Positions 10,864 to 23,470 of a stretch of DNA of 64,000 nt are shown here, piece by piece. A model generated the notes under the pieces. It was not told the origin of the DNA and ran no database searches. It saw nothing but the letters and a program-made list of their open reading frames with translations. The DNA lies in the NCBI GenBank assembly GCA_003255025.1, contig QANY01007421.1, positions 1,054,001 to 1,118,000 on the forward strand, written 5' to 3'. The DNA comes from Datisca glomerata. Taxonomy: Eukaryota > Streptophyta > Magnoliopsida > Cucurbitales > Datiscaceae. Position numbers and translations under genes: made by a program. The stretch's first letter is position 1. Every line of letters starts with the position of its first letter.

Positions 10864-12690
10864 TGTTGGGGGTTATGCCTTCAAAACATGTGTATTGACA
10901 TTTTGATATAAAATTTAGTGAAGGTTATATTTTTCTTATAATTATTCTTTTAACTATTGTTGAATAAGTAATATAAATATATGAAAATTTCATATTCATT
11001 AATGAAATTATGATCTTGTATTATTACGAGAAAATTAAGATCATAGATAATGGTAAACTTGTTAGCAACATATTAAAGTATGAAATCATTAATGAATGAT
11101 TGCGAGTACAGTTCACTAAACGTTGTGAATGCATGTAATCTAGATTTGGATCATTGATGTTGATAGATATCTTAGTGAATGTACTTTAAATATTAAGATT
11201 ATATATGATAAGACCGATGTGGATTAATATGTTTATTAACGTATTGTTTATCATAAAGATTTAATACACATCAATCTGATGATCATATATAGATCAGTCT
11301 GAATCCTGAGTAGTCATGAAGTTGTATACATGTCTACTGAATCTTTTGATTCATTTGTTGAGATTGTTTTGTAAAACAGGCTAGTAACTTTAGTTTTGGA
11401 GATTCAGTGATATGGATGGCTAAGAATATGATCTTACAATATTTGAAATCCAAGCTTTCCTAACGGATTGTATATTGGTTCTCTTAAGTGTTAATTCTGG
11501 AACTGAATGGTTAGTGAACTCAAATTTTTAATATGATTATAAATTAGCTATTCACTAGTGAGTTAATGGTACTTAAGGATCAATACGTTAATATATATAT
11601 ATAAACAATTATCGATAAGTGAGAAAGAATATCTAATTTGGAAAATTAGATAATTAAATTATTATTAAATAATAATTTGAATCAACTAAATCTGTTATTT
11701 ATGAAATAACAGATAAGTTAGTTGATAGGGATAATCAAATATATTATTTTGAATAAACTGATATCTAGATATTTATCTGATTAAAATAAATAATTAATTC
11801 ACAGTAATTACCACGTGTCAATCATTGATCGGGTATCTGAGATTGACATGGACTAATGTAGTGTCACGTGGTACTACAGTAGTGGGTGTGAAACACTGTA
11901 TTGTCTCGCTGCGCCACAGAAGTATCGTGAGGCACTGTGCTACCTTACGGCACACTACAGTGTCGTGTGGCACTGCAGTGTTGCACGGTTGTTGTGCGCA
12001 GTGAGTCCCACCGCAATTGGTAATTTTACAATTAAATATTATTTCAGTTTATCCCTAAAAAATCAGATATGTCATTATCGAAAAAATATATAGATATTAT
12101 TCTAATGGCCTCAGTTGATGCATAAGTTAATCAGTTCAACAAAAAAAAATCGAATTAAGAACACAGTTGGTGCCAAAGTGATTTTTTTCTGTGATTAATA
12201 GTTAATCAAACTCTGAAAGAATAATCATTGCGTTCTTTTTTAGAATCATCACTAAAGTCCTTCTCAGTAAATCTCTGGATCTCATACGTTGAGTACGTCT
12301 AGAGACATAAAAAATGTCTTGTAATATTTTACATGCCCACACACGTCCTGTTGCGTTGAAGATTGACTTGAAAGATCTTGGTGTGGATCTCGGAGTCTAC
12401 TGATCGTTGAAACAGTTTTGTGGGATGGATGATCGATCGGTTTAGCAAGGACGCTTGATATAGACTACAAGAGGTATATGATTCTAATCTTTTTATATTG
12501 TAGATTTAATGTTACATATATAATGGATCCTGACTGATTGAAAAAAAAAATTTAAATAAAAAATTTATTTGGTTATCATGGCGTTGCGCAAGTTTTGTTT
12601 TATTAAAAGATTCAATCTTTATTAAAAGTTTAATTTTTAAATGGCATTGAGCCACATGCTTACGCCGCGCACGTGCCGAGACAACCAACA
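10864..12690 (+). mobile_element. Solo LTR, copia family A, nested in family B pol
   Basis: The sequence starts TGTTGGGGGTTATGCC and ends ACAACCAACA, 1827 bp, close to the 1809-bp family A LTR at 46625-48433 and similar to it along its length. It interrupts the integrase gene of the minus-strand element. Flanking 5-bp sequences are CTATA on the left and CTCTA on the right, a target-site duplication with one mismatch. The undisturbed homologous gene at 53545-53560 runs across this site. No internal region is present, so it is a solo LTR left by recombination between two LTRs. Confidence 0.9.
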
Positions 12691-13850
12691 CTCTATCCAT
12701 CAGAGTTCGATTCCTTCTCTTTGACATACCATTCTGTCATGGAGTGCTAGGTGCTGTAAGCTGAGGAATAATACATCATTCATTAAGAAAGTCTTCGAAC
12801 TCTCGTAGCAAGTACTCTCCACCACGATCAGATCGTAGCGTTTTCATTTGTTTCTCTAATTGCTATTCGACCATAGCCTTGTACTCTTTGAACTTTTCAA
12901 AGGTTTCGGACTTTTGGTGTATTAGACAAACATGTCCAAAACGTGAGTAGTCATCAGTGAATGTTACATAATATTCATAACCTCCTCTTGCTTGGATATT
13001 CAGTGACCCACATAATCACTATGTACGAGTTTGAGGCATTTGGTGGTTTTTTCACCCTTCGTTGAAAAGGTTCTCTTAGTCATTTTTCCTTCGATACGGG
13101 ATTCACATGTGGGCAGTAATCCCACACTTAAAGTTTGCAATGGACCATCTTTTGCAAGCCTTTTAATCCTATCCAGGCTAGTGTGGCCAAGGCGTAAGTG
13201 CCACAAATAGGTTAGATCGGTTGAGTCAGATTTCAACCTTTTACTATCCTTTTGTAAATCCGTATTTAGTTCAGTATCACATATCATTGGAACTATCAGC
13301 TTTTACGTAAAACAATTTATTTATCAAACGTGCAGTAGTAATTAAACAATCATTTCTAAAAATACCAATATTTTTATCAATGAAATTCAAACTGAATCAT
13401 TCCTCAATTAAACTAGCTACTTAAATAAGGTTCTTCCTAAAAACTGAGATATAATAAACATAACGTAAAACCATAAAATTATTATAGAATGGTAATTTAA
13501 TATATGCAACCGATACTAGTACTCCATTTCCCCAACGGAAGCTGAGCTCGCCCTCGTCAAACCTTTTGATTTTTCTGTACCCCTGGAGAGAACAACAGAT
13601 ATTGTTAGTGACTGTAGAGTCTACAATCCACAAAAGAACCACATAACAGGCCTCAGTAACAACTATACCTTACCTTTAGATCTAAACTCCTTGTGATAAT
13701 CTCGGCAGTTGTGTTTTCAATGGCCAACGGCTCCACAATGACGACACTTGTCTTTTGACCTGTCCACTTTTGCACTGCCCTTACCTTTCACAGCTTTCGA
13801 ATTCTCCTTCTTAGCCTTCTTCGGACCTCTCATGCAAATACTTAAATATT
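12691..13850 (-). pseudogene. Family B copia gag end, protease and integrase N-half remnant
   Basis: From right to left: a gag zinc knuckle of CX2CX4HX4C form at about 13690-13760, containing an internal stop; protease at 13421-13642 with WIVDSTVTNNIC in place of WxxDSGATNHVC, so the catalytic Asp-Ser-Gly is lost; and gag-pre-integrase plus integrase zinc finger at 13000-13287 (WHLRLGH, then an altered CESRIEGK where CESCLEGK is expected). The catalytic core follows at about 12691-13000 with stops. It is continuous with the pol part at 8848-10863 once the solo LTR is discounted. Confidence 0.85.
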
Positions 13851-15420
13851 TAAAAATTCAATAAAAAATATTTCTTCCATGATGTTACGATCAACAACGA
13901 TAGCTTGTCTCATCTAAAGACAACGTTCAAGCTACCTCCTATCACATTGAGACTTCTCTCATTTAGTTAATGCTTCTCAAGATGTCACTACATCTAGCTT
14001 AACCAATCACCAATGGTTTTGGTGACATTTTCCCCATTGAATATCCCTTATGAGGGATTTCAATGTGCTTCGGTCTAAGTGTTTAACCACTTCCTTTACA
14101 AGCTTTAGCTTCTCCCACTGAAGAGAGGACCGTTAGGGCGGTTCTAAATAATTCCTCTTGCCACGATCAAGTTTGTGTTGGGGACCTTGAGAACGTTTCA
14201 ATGTAAACGACCCTCCCACTTAATTTTTAGAAAAATGGAGTTTTTCTTATTTTTTCATAATTTATAACTCTTTATTAATTTGGAAAAAACAAGTTTCAAA
14301 AATAATAAACTTTTATAAAAAGTAAATCCCAATTTAAAATTTATAACTTTTATAAAATTTACATTGTATTTAAATTATAACCCATTATAAATTAAACTAC
14401 AATGATGCATGTGCATGTTACATGACATTTTGATATTGACATATCCCTATTCTATATGTCATATTATATGATTATACGAGATTAATAATAGATCATACAT
14501 TCAAAATTAACATATCTATTGGCTCATTTCTAATTACAACCCATAAAAAATAATAAATAAATTATAATTAATTTAAATACAAGTCTCCATGGTATCTGTA
14601 ATTGTCTCATTGTCATTCAAGAAATCCCACCAATTTTGTAACACTTGACAACAGTGCAGTCCCATTTTTAAAATTTAAAATTTTGATCAAAATCTTTTAA
14701 TTAAGGAAAACTATTTTCTAATTAAATAATCCCTTTAAAATTCTCTTAAAATTTAAAATTTAATAGATAAAAAGATAAATGGATAATTATCTTTTGAATT
14801 CAAAAGATAAAATAGATAATTATCCTTTTGAATTCAAAATCTAAAATATAATAATAGAAAAAATAGATAATTATCTTTTAAATTCAAAATTTAAAAGATA
14901 AAAAGCTAAAAGTTGATAATTATCTTTTGAATTTTAATTGTCTTTGACCAATTTAAAAGCCAAATTTCAAAATTTAAAAGATAAAAGATGAGATTATGGT
15001 TGTTGTGAAATATCACAGGGTTTTTTAAACTCTAATTGTTATCGCTTAGGATTTCAGAAAACTTAATCACCAAGCAGGGCACGGTAGCGGGTGATAGCGG
15101 CGGCGACGGTGAGCGGAGATGTCCGACGACTGCGGCGACGATGACAATGGTGACGGTTTTCTAAGGCGGCGACAGATTACATGGAATTTAAAAAAAAAAT
15201 ACAACTTTTGCAAGAAAAAAAACATGAAATCCTATGCCTCAATTTCGGCGTACATCAATTCTAAATTTAAAAAATAAAACGCCTAGAACCAATAGATTGA
15301 GATCCATTCATAAAACACATTCAAAATTATTTTGAATCTACCATATAAAAATATACCAATATCAGAACATCCAACGATACATACGTTTAACCACAAAATA
15401 TGCATAATCAAGAAATCAAA
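13851..15420 (-). mobile_element. Gag start and leader of family B copia
   Basis: This stretch lies between the gag zinc knuckle and the primer binding site. It holds a moderately conserved-looking block (13880-14230) and AT-rich sequence with repeated GATAATTATCTTTTGAATTC-like segments at about 14770-14940. A short GC-rich block rich in CGGCGAC triplets lies at 15070-15180. No gag N-terminal domain could be recognised, so gag may be partly deleted. Confidence 0.5.
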
Positions 15421-15434
15421 GCTCTGATACCAAT
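15421..15434 (-). other. Primer binding site (initiator-Met tRNA type)
   Basis: The minus strand reads TTGGTATCAGAGCT next to the LTR end GATCCAACA. TGGTATCAGAGC is the standard initiator-methionine tRNA primer site of plant copia elements. Confidence 0.9.
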
Positions 15435-15436
15435 TG

Positions 15437-17244
15437 TTGGATCGGATTTTAAAATTTGAGGAAAAATCATTGAACCACGAATGGTTCATGAGCGGAATAT
15501 AAATTTTTTTACATCAACCAATTTAATCATATTAAATATTAAAATGATACATCCGATTATACATACAAAGTTAAACGTATTCAAAAGAGGTAGAAATAAT
15601 TTTAAACCTTTCTTGTATCGGAGAAATTTTGATTTGGTGGAATCCTATTAGTCGTCTCACGTTCTTCATTCATCGTAAAACTCGAATCAATTTTCACATC
15701 AACAACCACTCATAGGATTTAGAAATATATCTCAATTGGATGTTGATCAAAATTGAGTGTGAGCTCTCAAAACAACTGAGGAAGAAAAATCAAATATTTT
15801 CTCTTCCTCTGGTGTATTTCGGCAGCAAGCAGGGGAATGGAGAGAAACTTTTTCTGCTCTATGTAATCACACACAGTTAGGGATACAACCCTATTACCAT
15901 CCCTTGTATAATAATTACAGAATTTGCACATATACCCCTATATGTTAAATTACTAAAAATTCAACCCTAATCTTTACTATTGCCAAAAATTGCATATCTT
16001 CCTAGAGTCAATGTTGTGTCCAAATTCATCAATCGTAATTGATAAATTAAATTGATCTCCATCAATTAATTAATCAATTTTTTTATTTACTAATTATCTA
16101 ATAATTATAAACTAACCGATTAATTAGTTTGAATATTAATTACTTGGTTGTCATTAATTAAGTGACAACACCCACCACATATGGGTTTGAGAAATATACC
16201 TTGGTCTAAAACACATTTTTAGTCCAACTGATGTTATTTTTCATTCGTGTCCTTATGAGCTACTCCTGAGACCGAATGAACCCACATGAATAAAGGTATA
16301 GGACTCAAATACTCGACGAATTTATCTCCATAAATTCCTCACATATTTAATCCTGACATCGTACGCTCCACTAGAGGTCTGATGCCGAATCAACTCTCGA
16401 TTCATGCGCGTTATATTTTCTGTTGGTGAAAATAAACACTTTTATTTCACGATCAACAATATTTTAACATATTACCCTTCGTGAATATCAGTAACAAGAG
16501 CAGGATGTAAAATTACCATTTTACCTCTCTTGTTATTATTTCTTTAACTCATTTATTGACTGTGAATAAAAAAGACATAATACCCATTAATAAAGCATAA
16601 AGTGATATTGTTGCATATTGCAATCTAACCAGAGATTTTCATATCTGTGAATCATGTAACTCCAACATAGTTGAACCACGCAACTCCGACATAGTTGAAT
16701 CACGATCCCAATAGCCGAGGTATTGTCCGGCGATTCAAACTCACTCCTTTGGCATATCAAAGATCGTAACTAATTAGGTCAAGTTTCGTATTCACCTCAG
16801 AATTAACGTAATTATGAAAATACCCTTAAAGTTTAATAATTAGACTTAGAGCTAGATAAACAACTTTACTTTAAACTATTTGGTTAGTGGTTTATTCAAC
16901 ATGTTCCAAAATATGTCTAGGTCAACCGCTAGAGTCACCACTCTCATGCCCCAAGACCGGCATCCTTTGGTTCAACCTAACAGTCATAATCGGACTCGAT
17001 TTCCCAGTTGATCCTATGACTGTGAATAACATTATAAACTATTTCTGAAGAGTATGTTTGGAAGACCCCTCAGTCTTTACTCTTTTTACCTTGACAATAG
17101 TTCCAAGACTTGAGTGAATTATAAACTCACTTTAATTAATAGAAAAACTTTTATTCATTCATTAAATACAAAATGTCTGAGAAATAACTAAATACTTATA
17201 AATAATTATTACACTATATTTTATGGACATAATTCCAACAGATA
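15437..17244 (-). mobile_element. 5' LTR of family B copia
   Basis: On the minus strand it starts TGTTGGAATTATGTCC at 17244 and ends ATCCGATCCAACA at 15437, 1808 bp, directly followed by the primer site. Its outer part (about 16140-17244) matches 7506-8793. The part nearest the primer site (15437 to about 16140) has no counterpart in the hybrid LTR at the other end of the element. Confidence 0.9.
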
Positions 17245-19080
17245 TGATATGCTAAAAGTAATATTGTAACACTTCGATACATTACAAACTCAATTCCAAT
17301 TGAAATATCCTATACGGAATTTCTAAAACTTCTAATATGAAGATTTTCGGTTATCACAAAATTTTCTTGGTTTTATTTTCTGTCTCATTTTATCATTGGT
17401 TCTACGTTTGATGCACAATTGGGTGGAATATTAAGCTACATATGATATTTATAGTATTTTATAGTCCCTGGAAAGATAAAAAAAATGAAAGAAATTAAAA
17501 AGGAAATAAAGGAAAGCAACCATTTTAAATTGCATTAGTACCATGATCGTTAAATCAACATTTAATAACTAAAGTAATTAGGCCCTTTGTGTTTGTGGGG
17601 ATGCTAAGGATATTATAGAAAATAAATTAAAATTGTGTCTTTTTTTTCAAGCTTTTGTTTCATTACCAAACATGTTCTCGTAATTTGATTTAAGTTATAT
17701 GATTGATTGTTATAATTTAACTTAAATTATTAATATTTAATATTAATATTTATGAAGGATAATTAATAAATTTTATGAAGTAATAAGGGTGCAATTATCT
17801 CCAAAAATATATATTATAGATAGATTATATATAATGTATTTTCACGTATAGACATGTTTTTAGTCAAACATACTTTTAAGCATACATTTAACTAAGAAAA
17901 ATGTAGAGGCGAAAATACAAAGGAAATTATAGTGTATAGCCCATCTACATGCAAAAATGACTCTTATATTTTAGTATGCAAGAAAGATCTTTTTTAAGTT
18001 TTGCATGAATTACTTTTTAAGATATAACAAGAGTATTTTAGAAATTTGATATATCACCAGATATACTATATTATTCATAGGGCTATATTTGCATATAATA
18101 TTTCACAAAAAATACTTTTTGCTATATTTGCATATAATATTAGGCATTTCACATATTTTCTCATTTAATTCATTCGATAATATTTTATTTTTTTATTAAA
18201 ATAATTATTTGTTTGTAGTTAGTAAAATAAAATATTTGATAATCTTATATAATAAGAGATGTGAATATCCGTATATTGATTTTAAGATCTTTTATAACAA
18301 AAATTTAATTATAAGTCACTAATAATTAAATATATGTTATCTGTAACATGAAATTTCATATAAATTGATTTATAGAAATACATTAATATATTTTGATTAT
18401 GACAAATTTGATGAAATAAAATTATTTTTATACTATTCAACTAACATTATAATTTTAATATTTTATCAATGTATTATTATTACTATTTTACTTTTAGTTT
18501 AGAAGTAGAATAATGTTAAAGATGATGTATTTATCAATACTAACATCAATTTAAAATTATATATATTTTAAATTAGTTGAATACGTGCATTTCGCATCGT
18601 ACTTTTCGACTAGTTTTTATAATAAAATCCTCCTTATTTCTAAAGTCCAAAGTATGAGGAACTGTGGCCGAAATTTTTATTAGGCCCATTATCTAATCAA
18701 TTATTTCTTATATAATTATATGGTTACGATAAATATTTATTTACTTCCTGTATACGTTTGCGCAAATACTTGTATAATTTATGTAAATCTTTATGTACTC
18801 TCGATCAGTATTATGTCTGTAAACAGTTGAAAAGAGCCATTCTTGCAACACATTTCTTCGGCCACGACGACCATCATGTTGGAGAGCCCATGACAGGTCC
18901 ACATCTCAACTACCAACCGAAATCAATATGCACCTTGAGTACGTGACCATGCCGACCGACACAAGCCCTTGTTCCACCAATGTGCTACAAATGCAATGAG
19001 CTTCAGCAAAATTCTGTCCTCTCGGCTCTAATCTGCCAGCACAGTAACAACAGCACGCCAACGTTGAAATTCTCGAGAAA
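17245..19080. other. AT-rich upstream region of the F-box gene
   Basis: No coding or transposon domain is recognised. The last 400 bp before the F-box leader are less AT-rich. Several TATA-like strings exist, but none stands out as the promoter. The 62-codon frame at 18758-18946 has no recognisable features. Confidence 0.5.
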
Positions 19081-19169
19081 ACGTGAAAAATGGAGGCGTT
19101 TCAAGTCTTCTCACCCCTAAATTTTAGGGCTCTGAACATTTTCGCTCTCCTCCCTTGATCATTTTCCAG

Positions 19170-19634
19170 GTATAATCAAAACCCAATTTCGTGTTACATC
19201 CACTCTGTATTGCAATAATCCTTTTTATTTTTATGGTTGATCATCTGATTTGAAAATATCTACTCTGTTTCAGTGAGTTGCAATTTTGTTTTGGTGAATA
19301 ATTTGATGCTATGTTATCCCGTGTGGATTGTGTAAGCTTATAAAAGATAGGGATAAATTTTCTTATACCGATCACAATTGGATAGGCCTTGCGTGTCATT
19401 TCCTTCTTCTCCTCCTCCTCCTCCGTCTTCTTCTTTTCAGTTTTCTTTCTTTGGGTGAAAGAAGGAGAGGAGGAAGGTCATTTCAGTGGTTGTATAAAGT
19501 TTTTTAAGTGTTAATAGTCGTTTGTCACAGCATTGTCGTAGTGACTGGACAACTGATCTCCTATTCATGTAATTTTCCTCTCTTTATGTGTCCTTGTAAG
19601 TCTAATACATCCCATTCATGTTGGTTTCCCACAG
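19170..19634 (+). other. Predicted 5'UTR intron of the F-box/kelch gene
   Basis: A donor CCAG/GTATAATC at 19170 and an acceptor TTTCCCACAG at 19634 frame a 465-bp segment in the leader. Inside it a CT-rich tract at 19400-19440 is followed by a purine-rich partner at 19455-19480, which could pair as a hairpin. An alternative acceptor TTCTTTTCAG ends near 19440. Intron use is inferred from the consensus sites only. Confidence 0.55.
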
Positions 19635-19730
19635 ATGAACTGGAAGTATGATACTGTTAAAATTCAGTAGGCTCGGATGATTTAGTTCAATGATTACAAT
19701 AAATTAGGAGTTTCTTCGAAATTCATGTGA
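19635..19730 (+). promoter_or_regulatory. Cluster of upstream ORFs before the F-box CDS
   Basis: Between the predicted splice acceptor and the main start there are upstream ATGs at 19635 (11 codons, stop at 19668), 19648 (10 codons, stop at 19678), 19677 (two codons), 19690 (five codons) and 19725 (ATG directly followed by TGA). None continues into the main frame. If the first leader exon starts upstream of 19090, it adds a 22-codon upstream ORF at 19090-19158. Such leaders usually lower translation of the main frame by known scanning rules. Confidence 0.6.
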
Positions 19731-19746
19731 TCTCAAATTTTCCTTT

Positions 19747-21192
19747 ATGGGGGCAATTTTAAGTCTCAATGGTGATAAGCATAGGAAAAGAGAATACGAT
19801 GGAGACTCTCAGCATCATTCCTGCAAGAGGCAAAGAATCTCGTCGAGCTATCTTGAAGAGAGCCATAGACTGATTCCAAGTCTTCCTGATGAGCTATCGA
19901 TTCAGATTCTCGCTAGACTTCCAAGAATTTGCCATCTGAAAATGAGATTGGTGTCACGGAAGTGGATGGCAGCTGTTATGAGCCCTGAACTGTTTACATT
20001 GAGGAAAGAACTGGGGAAGACTGAAGAATGGTTATATTTATTGACGAAAGTTGAAGGAGATAAACTAATGTGGCATGCTTTGGACCCCATGTCGAGAAAA
20101 TGGCAGAGGCTGCCAATAATGCCTAATCCTAATGCTGTCTTTGAAGAAGAATCTGGAAATACTTCATCTGGGCATTCGATGTGGAACATGTTCCGTCCAA
20201 GTATTAAAATTGCAGAAGTTATAAGATGCTGGCTCGGGCGAAAAGATGCTTGGGACCAAATGCCTTTCTGCGGATGTGGTATTGGAGCTCTTGATGGATG
20301 CCTATTTGTGCTTGGGGGATTCTTTAGAGCTTCAACAATGAAATGTGTTTGGCGATTTGACCCAATCCAAAATGCATGGAATATTAGTACACCTATGTTG
20401 ACCGGTAGGGCCTATTGCAAGACAGGAATACTAAACAATAAGCTTTATGTAGTTGGAGGGGTTAGTCGGGGCCGAGGGGGATTGTCTCCTCTTCAGTCTG
20501 CAGAAGTTTTTGATCTTTCCACAGGTACCTGGTCTTCAATACCAAGCATGCCATTCTCAAGAGCACAAGTATTACCTACTGCCTTTCTAGTTGACATGTT
20601 GAAGCCCATTGCTACTGGTTTGACTTCTTACAAAGGAATGCTATGTGTGCCACAAAGTTTGTATTCATGGCCATTTTTTGTGGATGTAGGGGGAGAAATG
20701 TATGATCCTGAAACGAATAAGTGGGTTGATATGCCTATTGGGATGGGAGAAGGTTGGCCTGCCCGGCAGGCAGGCACGAAGTTGAGTGTAATCGTAGACG
20801 GTGAATTGTATGCGTTTGATCCTTCAAGTTCTCTGAATAGTGGTAAAATAAAGGTATACGATCAAACTGATGATGCCTGGAAAGTTGTTATCGGAAAGGT
20901 TCCTATATCTGATTTGGCAGATTCAGAATCTCCATATTTACTAGCTGGCTTTCATGGAAAACTTCATGTCATTACAAAAAATGCCAATCGCGATGTTGCA
21001 ATTTTGCGTGCTGACCTGCGTGATGATTTGGATTCTTCATCGTCATTAAGTTTGAGTTCTCTTCCTTCGACTTTCTCTTTACACGAACATTCGGACGCAG
21101 TATCTGATTCAGATGCTGTTATTTGGAGGGTCATTGCCACAAGGGATTTTGGGTCTGCTGAACTCATTAGTTGTCAAGTTCTTGATATATAA
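19747..21192 (+). CDS. F-box/kelch-repeat protein, At1g22040-like
   Basis: An intact single-exon frame of 481 residues. Residues 11-30 are basic, with a KRQR that could be a nuclear signal. The F-box lies at about 43-82 (LIPSLPDELSIQILARLPR, then RLVSRKW). Kelch-type blades follow: LFVLGG at 186, LYVVGG at 233, MYDPETNKW at 318, LYAFDP at 354 and HGKLHVI at 403. A Ser-rich segment lies at 427-445, and the end DFGSAELISCQV is conserved with the Arabidopsis protein as I recall it. F-box/kelch proteins are substrate receptors of SCF ubiquitin ligases: the F-box binds the SKP1/ASK adaptor and the kelch propeller binds the target. The target of this subfamily is not known to me. The start is the first in-frame ATG and gives the expected family length. 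It is flanked by transposon debris but shows no damage. Confidence 0.96.
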   Translation: MGAILSLNGDKHRKREYDGDSQHHSCKRQRISSSYLEESHRLIPSLPDELSIQILARLPRICHLKMRLVSRKWMAAVMSPELFTLRKELGKTEEWLYLLTKVEGDKLMWHALDPMSRKWQRLPIMPNPNAVFEEESGNTSSGHSMWNMFRPSIKIAEVIRCWLGRKDAWDQMPFCGCGIGALDGCLFVLGGFFRASTMKCVWRFDPIQNAWNISTPMLTGRAYCKTGILNNKLYVVGGVSRGRGGLSPLQSAEVFDLSTGTWSSIPSMPFSRAQVLPTAFLVDMLKPIATGLTSYKGMLCVPQSLYSWPFFVDVGGEMYDPETNKWVDMPIGMGEGWPARQAGTKLSVIVDGELYAFDPSSSLNSGKIKVYDQTDDAWKVVIGKVPISDLADSESPYLLAGFHGKLHVITKNANRDVAILRADLRDDLDSSSSLSLSSLPSTFSLHEHSDAVSDSDAVIWRVIATRDFGSAELISCQVLDI

Positions 21193-21560
21193 AGCATTGA
21201 GCAAAGAAGTGAGGCGGTGAGAGACTCGTACAACAAGGAAAAGAGGTGCAGAAGAATGCTTGAATATATGTAGGTAACTGTAAGTAGACTCAGATGTAGC
21301 TACCTGCTTATTCAAGTTGGATCCATGATTTGTAAAAGGTTGGTGGTTTCTCACATTCTATCTTTCCTGTTCATATTCTATAACTATGGTCTCGGATTTT
21401 GGGCTGGAAATTTCAAATCTTTCAATTAGAGCATGAGTAGTACTTTGGTTTCTTAAAAATTCATTTTCTCAAATATGTATATTTTTGTTGATTTATGTGT
21501 AATATGTTACTGTTATTGTATGTTCGGAAGGAAAAATCAATAAAGCAGGATGTTGGTCAT
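21193..21560 (+). terminator. 3'UTR and polyadenylation signal of the F-box gene
   Basis: A near-upstream element AATAAA lies at 21539-21544, about 350 bp after the stop. It is preceded by T/G-rich sequence with TTGTATGTTC, which fits a plant far-upstream element. No other canonical AATAAA occurs between the stop and this site. Confidence 0.6.
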
Positions 21561-23130
21561 GATACTGTTATCATCTTTCCGCTCATGATTGTTTAACTTC
21601 CAATTCAGATCCCAGAATTTTAGGATTTATCGATCATGCTTAACTCTCACCATTTATCCGATTTATAGTTAGAATATTAAATTGGTAGAATCTTACGATA
21701 CTATTAAGATCTCACATATTATAATTTCTTTTTATAAAATATTCATATAAAAATAATAAAATATTCACTATGTTCAAAATGTTACTTGTTATTTATCTAT
21801 ACTACATAAAAATAGGGAGCGCTGAGATGGGAGAAACATTTTATACAAAATTACCCTTACTACCTCATGAAATTATTTAATTATCCTTCTTCAATGTTGA
21901 TACGGATTATTACAATCAATTGTATGACTTATATTCAATTAGGATAATACATATGAAATAAAAGCATGACATGTGAAAAACAATGCTTTATATAATTTTT
22001 TTTACGAATATATTTAGTTTTATTTTACCGATGAAAAAAATATTTAGTTCATTTCATCTTTCTGAATTTTATATTAATAGAATTTTTATTGTTTAGTTTA
22101 TTGAACGCGACATATAACTTCAGAATTATTATATTAAAAAATATTATTTCGATGAATATATCATGTCATTATTTAACATATTCATTTAAAAAATCATTCA
22201 AACCGCGTGCAAGTGAACTAATTTATCTAAATTACATCTAGTAAAATAGTGAATTCATCATGTCTCTTGAACTATGAATTTTAATATATTGTTTTATAAA
22301 TGACGTTTACCACAAAATTACTAGTATTAAATAATATCTTACGATCTCATTTGTAATCCATGATTACACTTATAAACTCCAATAGCTAGTCCTTCTGCTC
22401 CAGTGAAAAGAGAATAATAGAATGAAAATCTCCAGTATGTTAACTCTAAGGACATAGATCATCTTCTTGCTTATCCTTAACTTTTAATCACCACTCTCAA
22501 TGGTTATAGGAAGTCATCTAATGTTTCTTATCATTTCATGCCCTTAAAATAATTTCTATCTTTGAATTTCAACCCATCAAAAGCTATACTATTTTTCCTC
22601 CTACAACTTTTTTATATTTACATTTTATCCACAAGAGCTAATTTTTTTAATAAATATTTAAAATGCTAGATACTTCAATAAATTTTTAACAAATACTTTG
22701 TGAAAAAAGTGAAACCCTTCGAATTAGAAAAAAGTTAAGTTTTTTTTTTTCAATTTTAAAATTATTCAAATTTTGAATTCGAACTTATTTACAACGTCTG
22801 TTTTGTACACTCAATAGTTTTCTTTTTAATAATATACTTAGTCAATTTTTACTCAGTCAATTATCATTATTATGTCGTTTGATATTATTATTCGACAGCA
22901 TTTCATTGGGATCTAACCGTTTTGTATACTCAAGAAGACTTATGGCTTGACATATAACAATAGTCAAATAAATTTCAAGATGTAATAGTTTAAATAAATG
23001 ACAAATTAAAGTGACATGGCATAGTAATGGTTAGATTTACTAAAATAATCATTGATAGTTGTGATTAAAAGTTAAGCATAAATAATGAGAGATATAAAAT
23101 AAAGGAGAAGATTCATATCGTAACTGCGAG
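21561..23130. other. AT-rich intergenic sequence
   Basis: No coding frame, RNA gene or recognisable transposon end was seen. The stretch separates the F-box gene from the small minus-strand gene. Confidence 0.5.
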
Positions 23131-23320
23131 GTTTATTATTAGCTTAAATAAACGAGTATATATTTTTTGTAAGAACACACAACATATCAGTACATCTAGA
23201 AGATCTCATCTTTTTTTAGCATGAGATTTATTATTAGCTTAAATAAACGAGCATAATTTTTTGTAAGAACACACAACATATCACTACACCTAGAAGATCT
23301 CTATCACTTTTTAGCACAAA
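23131..23320. repeat. 95-bp tandem duplication
   Basis: Two copies of a segment starting TTTATTATTAGCTTAAATAA lie head to tail at 23131-23225 and 23226-23320, with a 95-bp period and a few differences. They lie downstream (3') of the small gene at 23471-23701. Confidence 0.85.
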
Positions 23321-23470
23321 TCACAAAGAGACTTATGGTTGGTAATCCTATCTGGCATACTACAAACTACAATACTTCTATACATTTTAGAGGTGAAATG
23401 AATAGTAAAAAGCCCATAGCATATGTATATGTGTTTAAACATAGACACCCAGTGCAATTAAGTTTAACTC

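Noticed and set aside
18758..18946. 62-codon plus-strand frame upstream of the F-box gene
   Set aside because: No domain, no promoter and no recognisable composition; AT-rich random frame.
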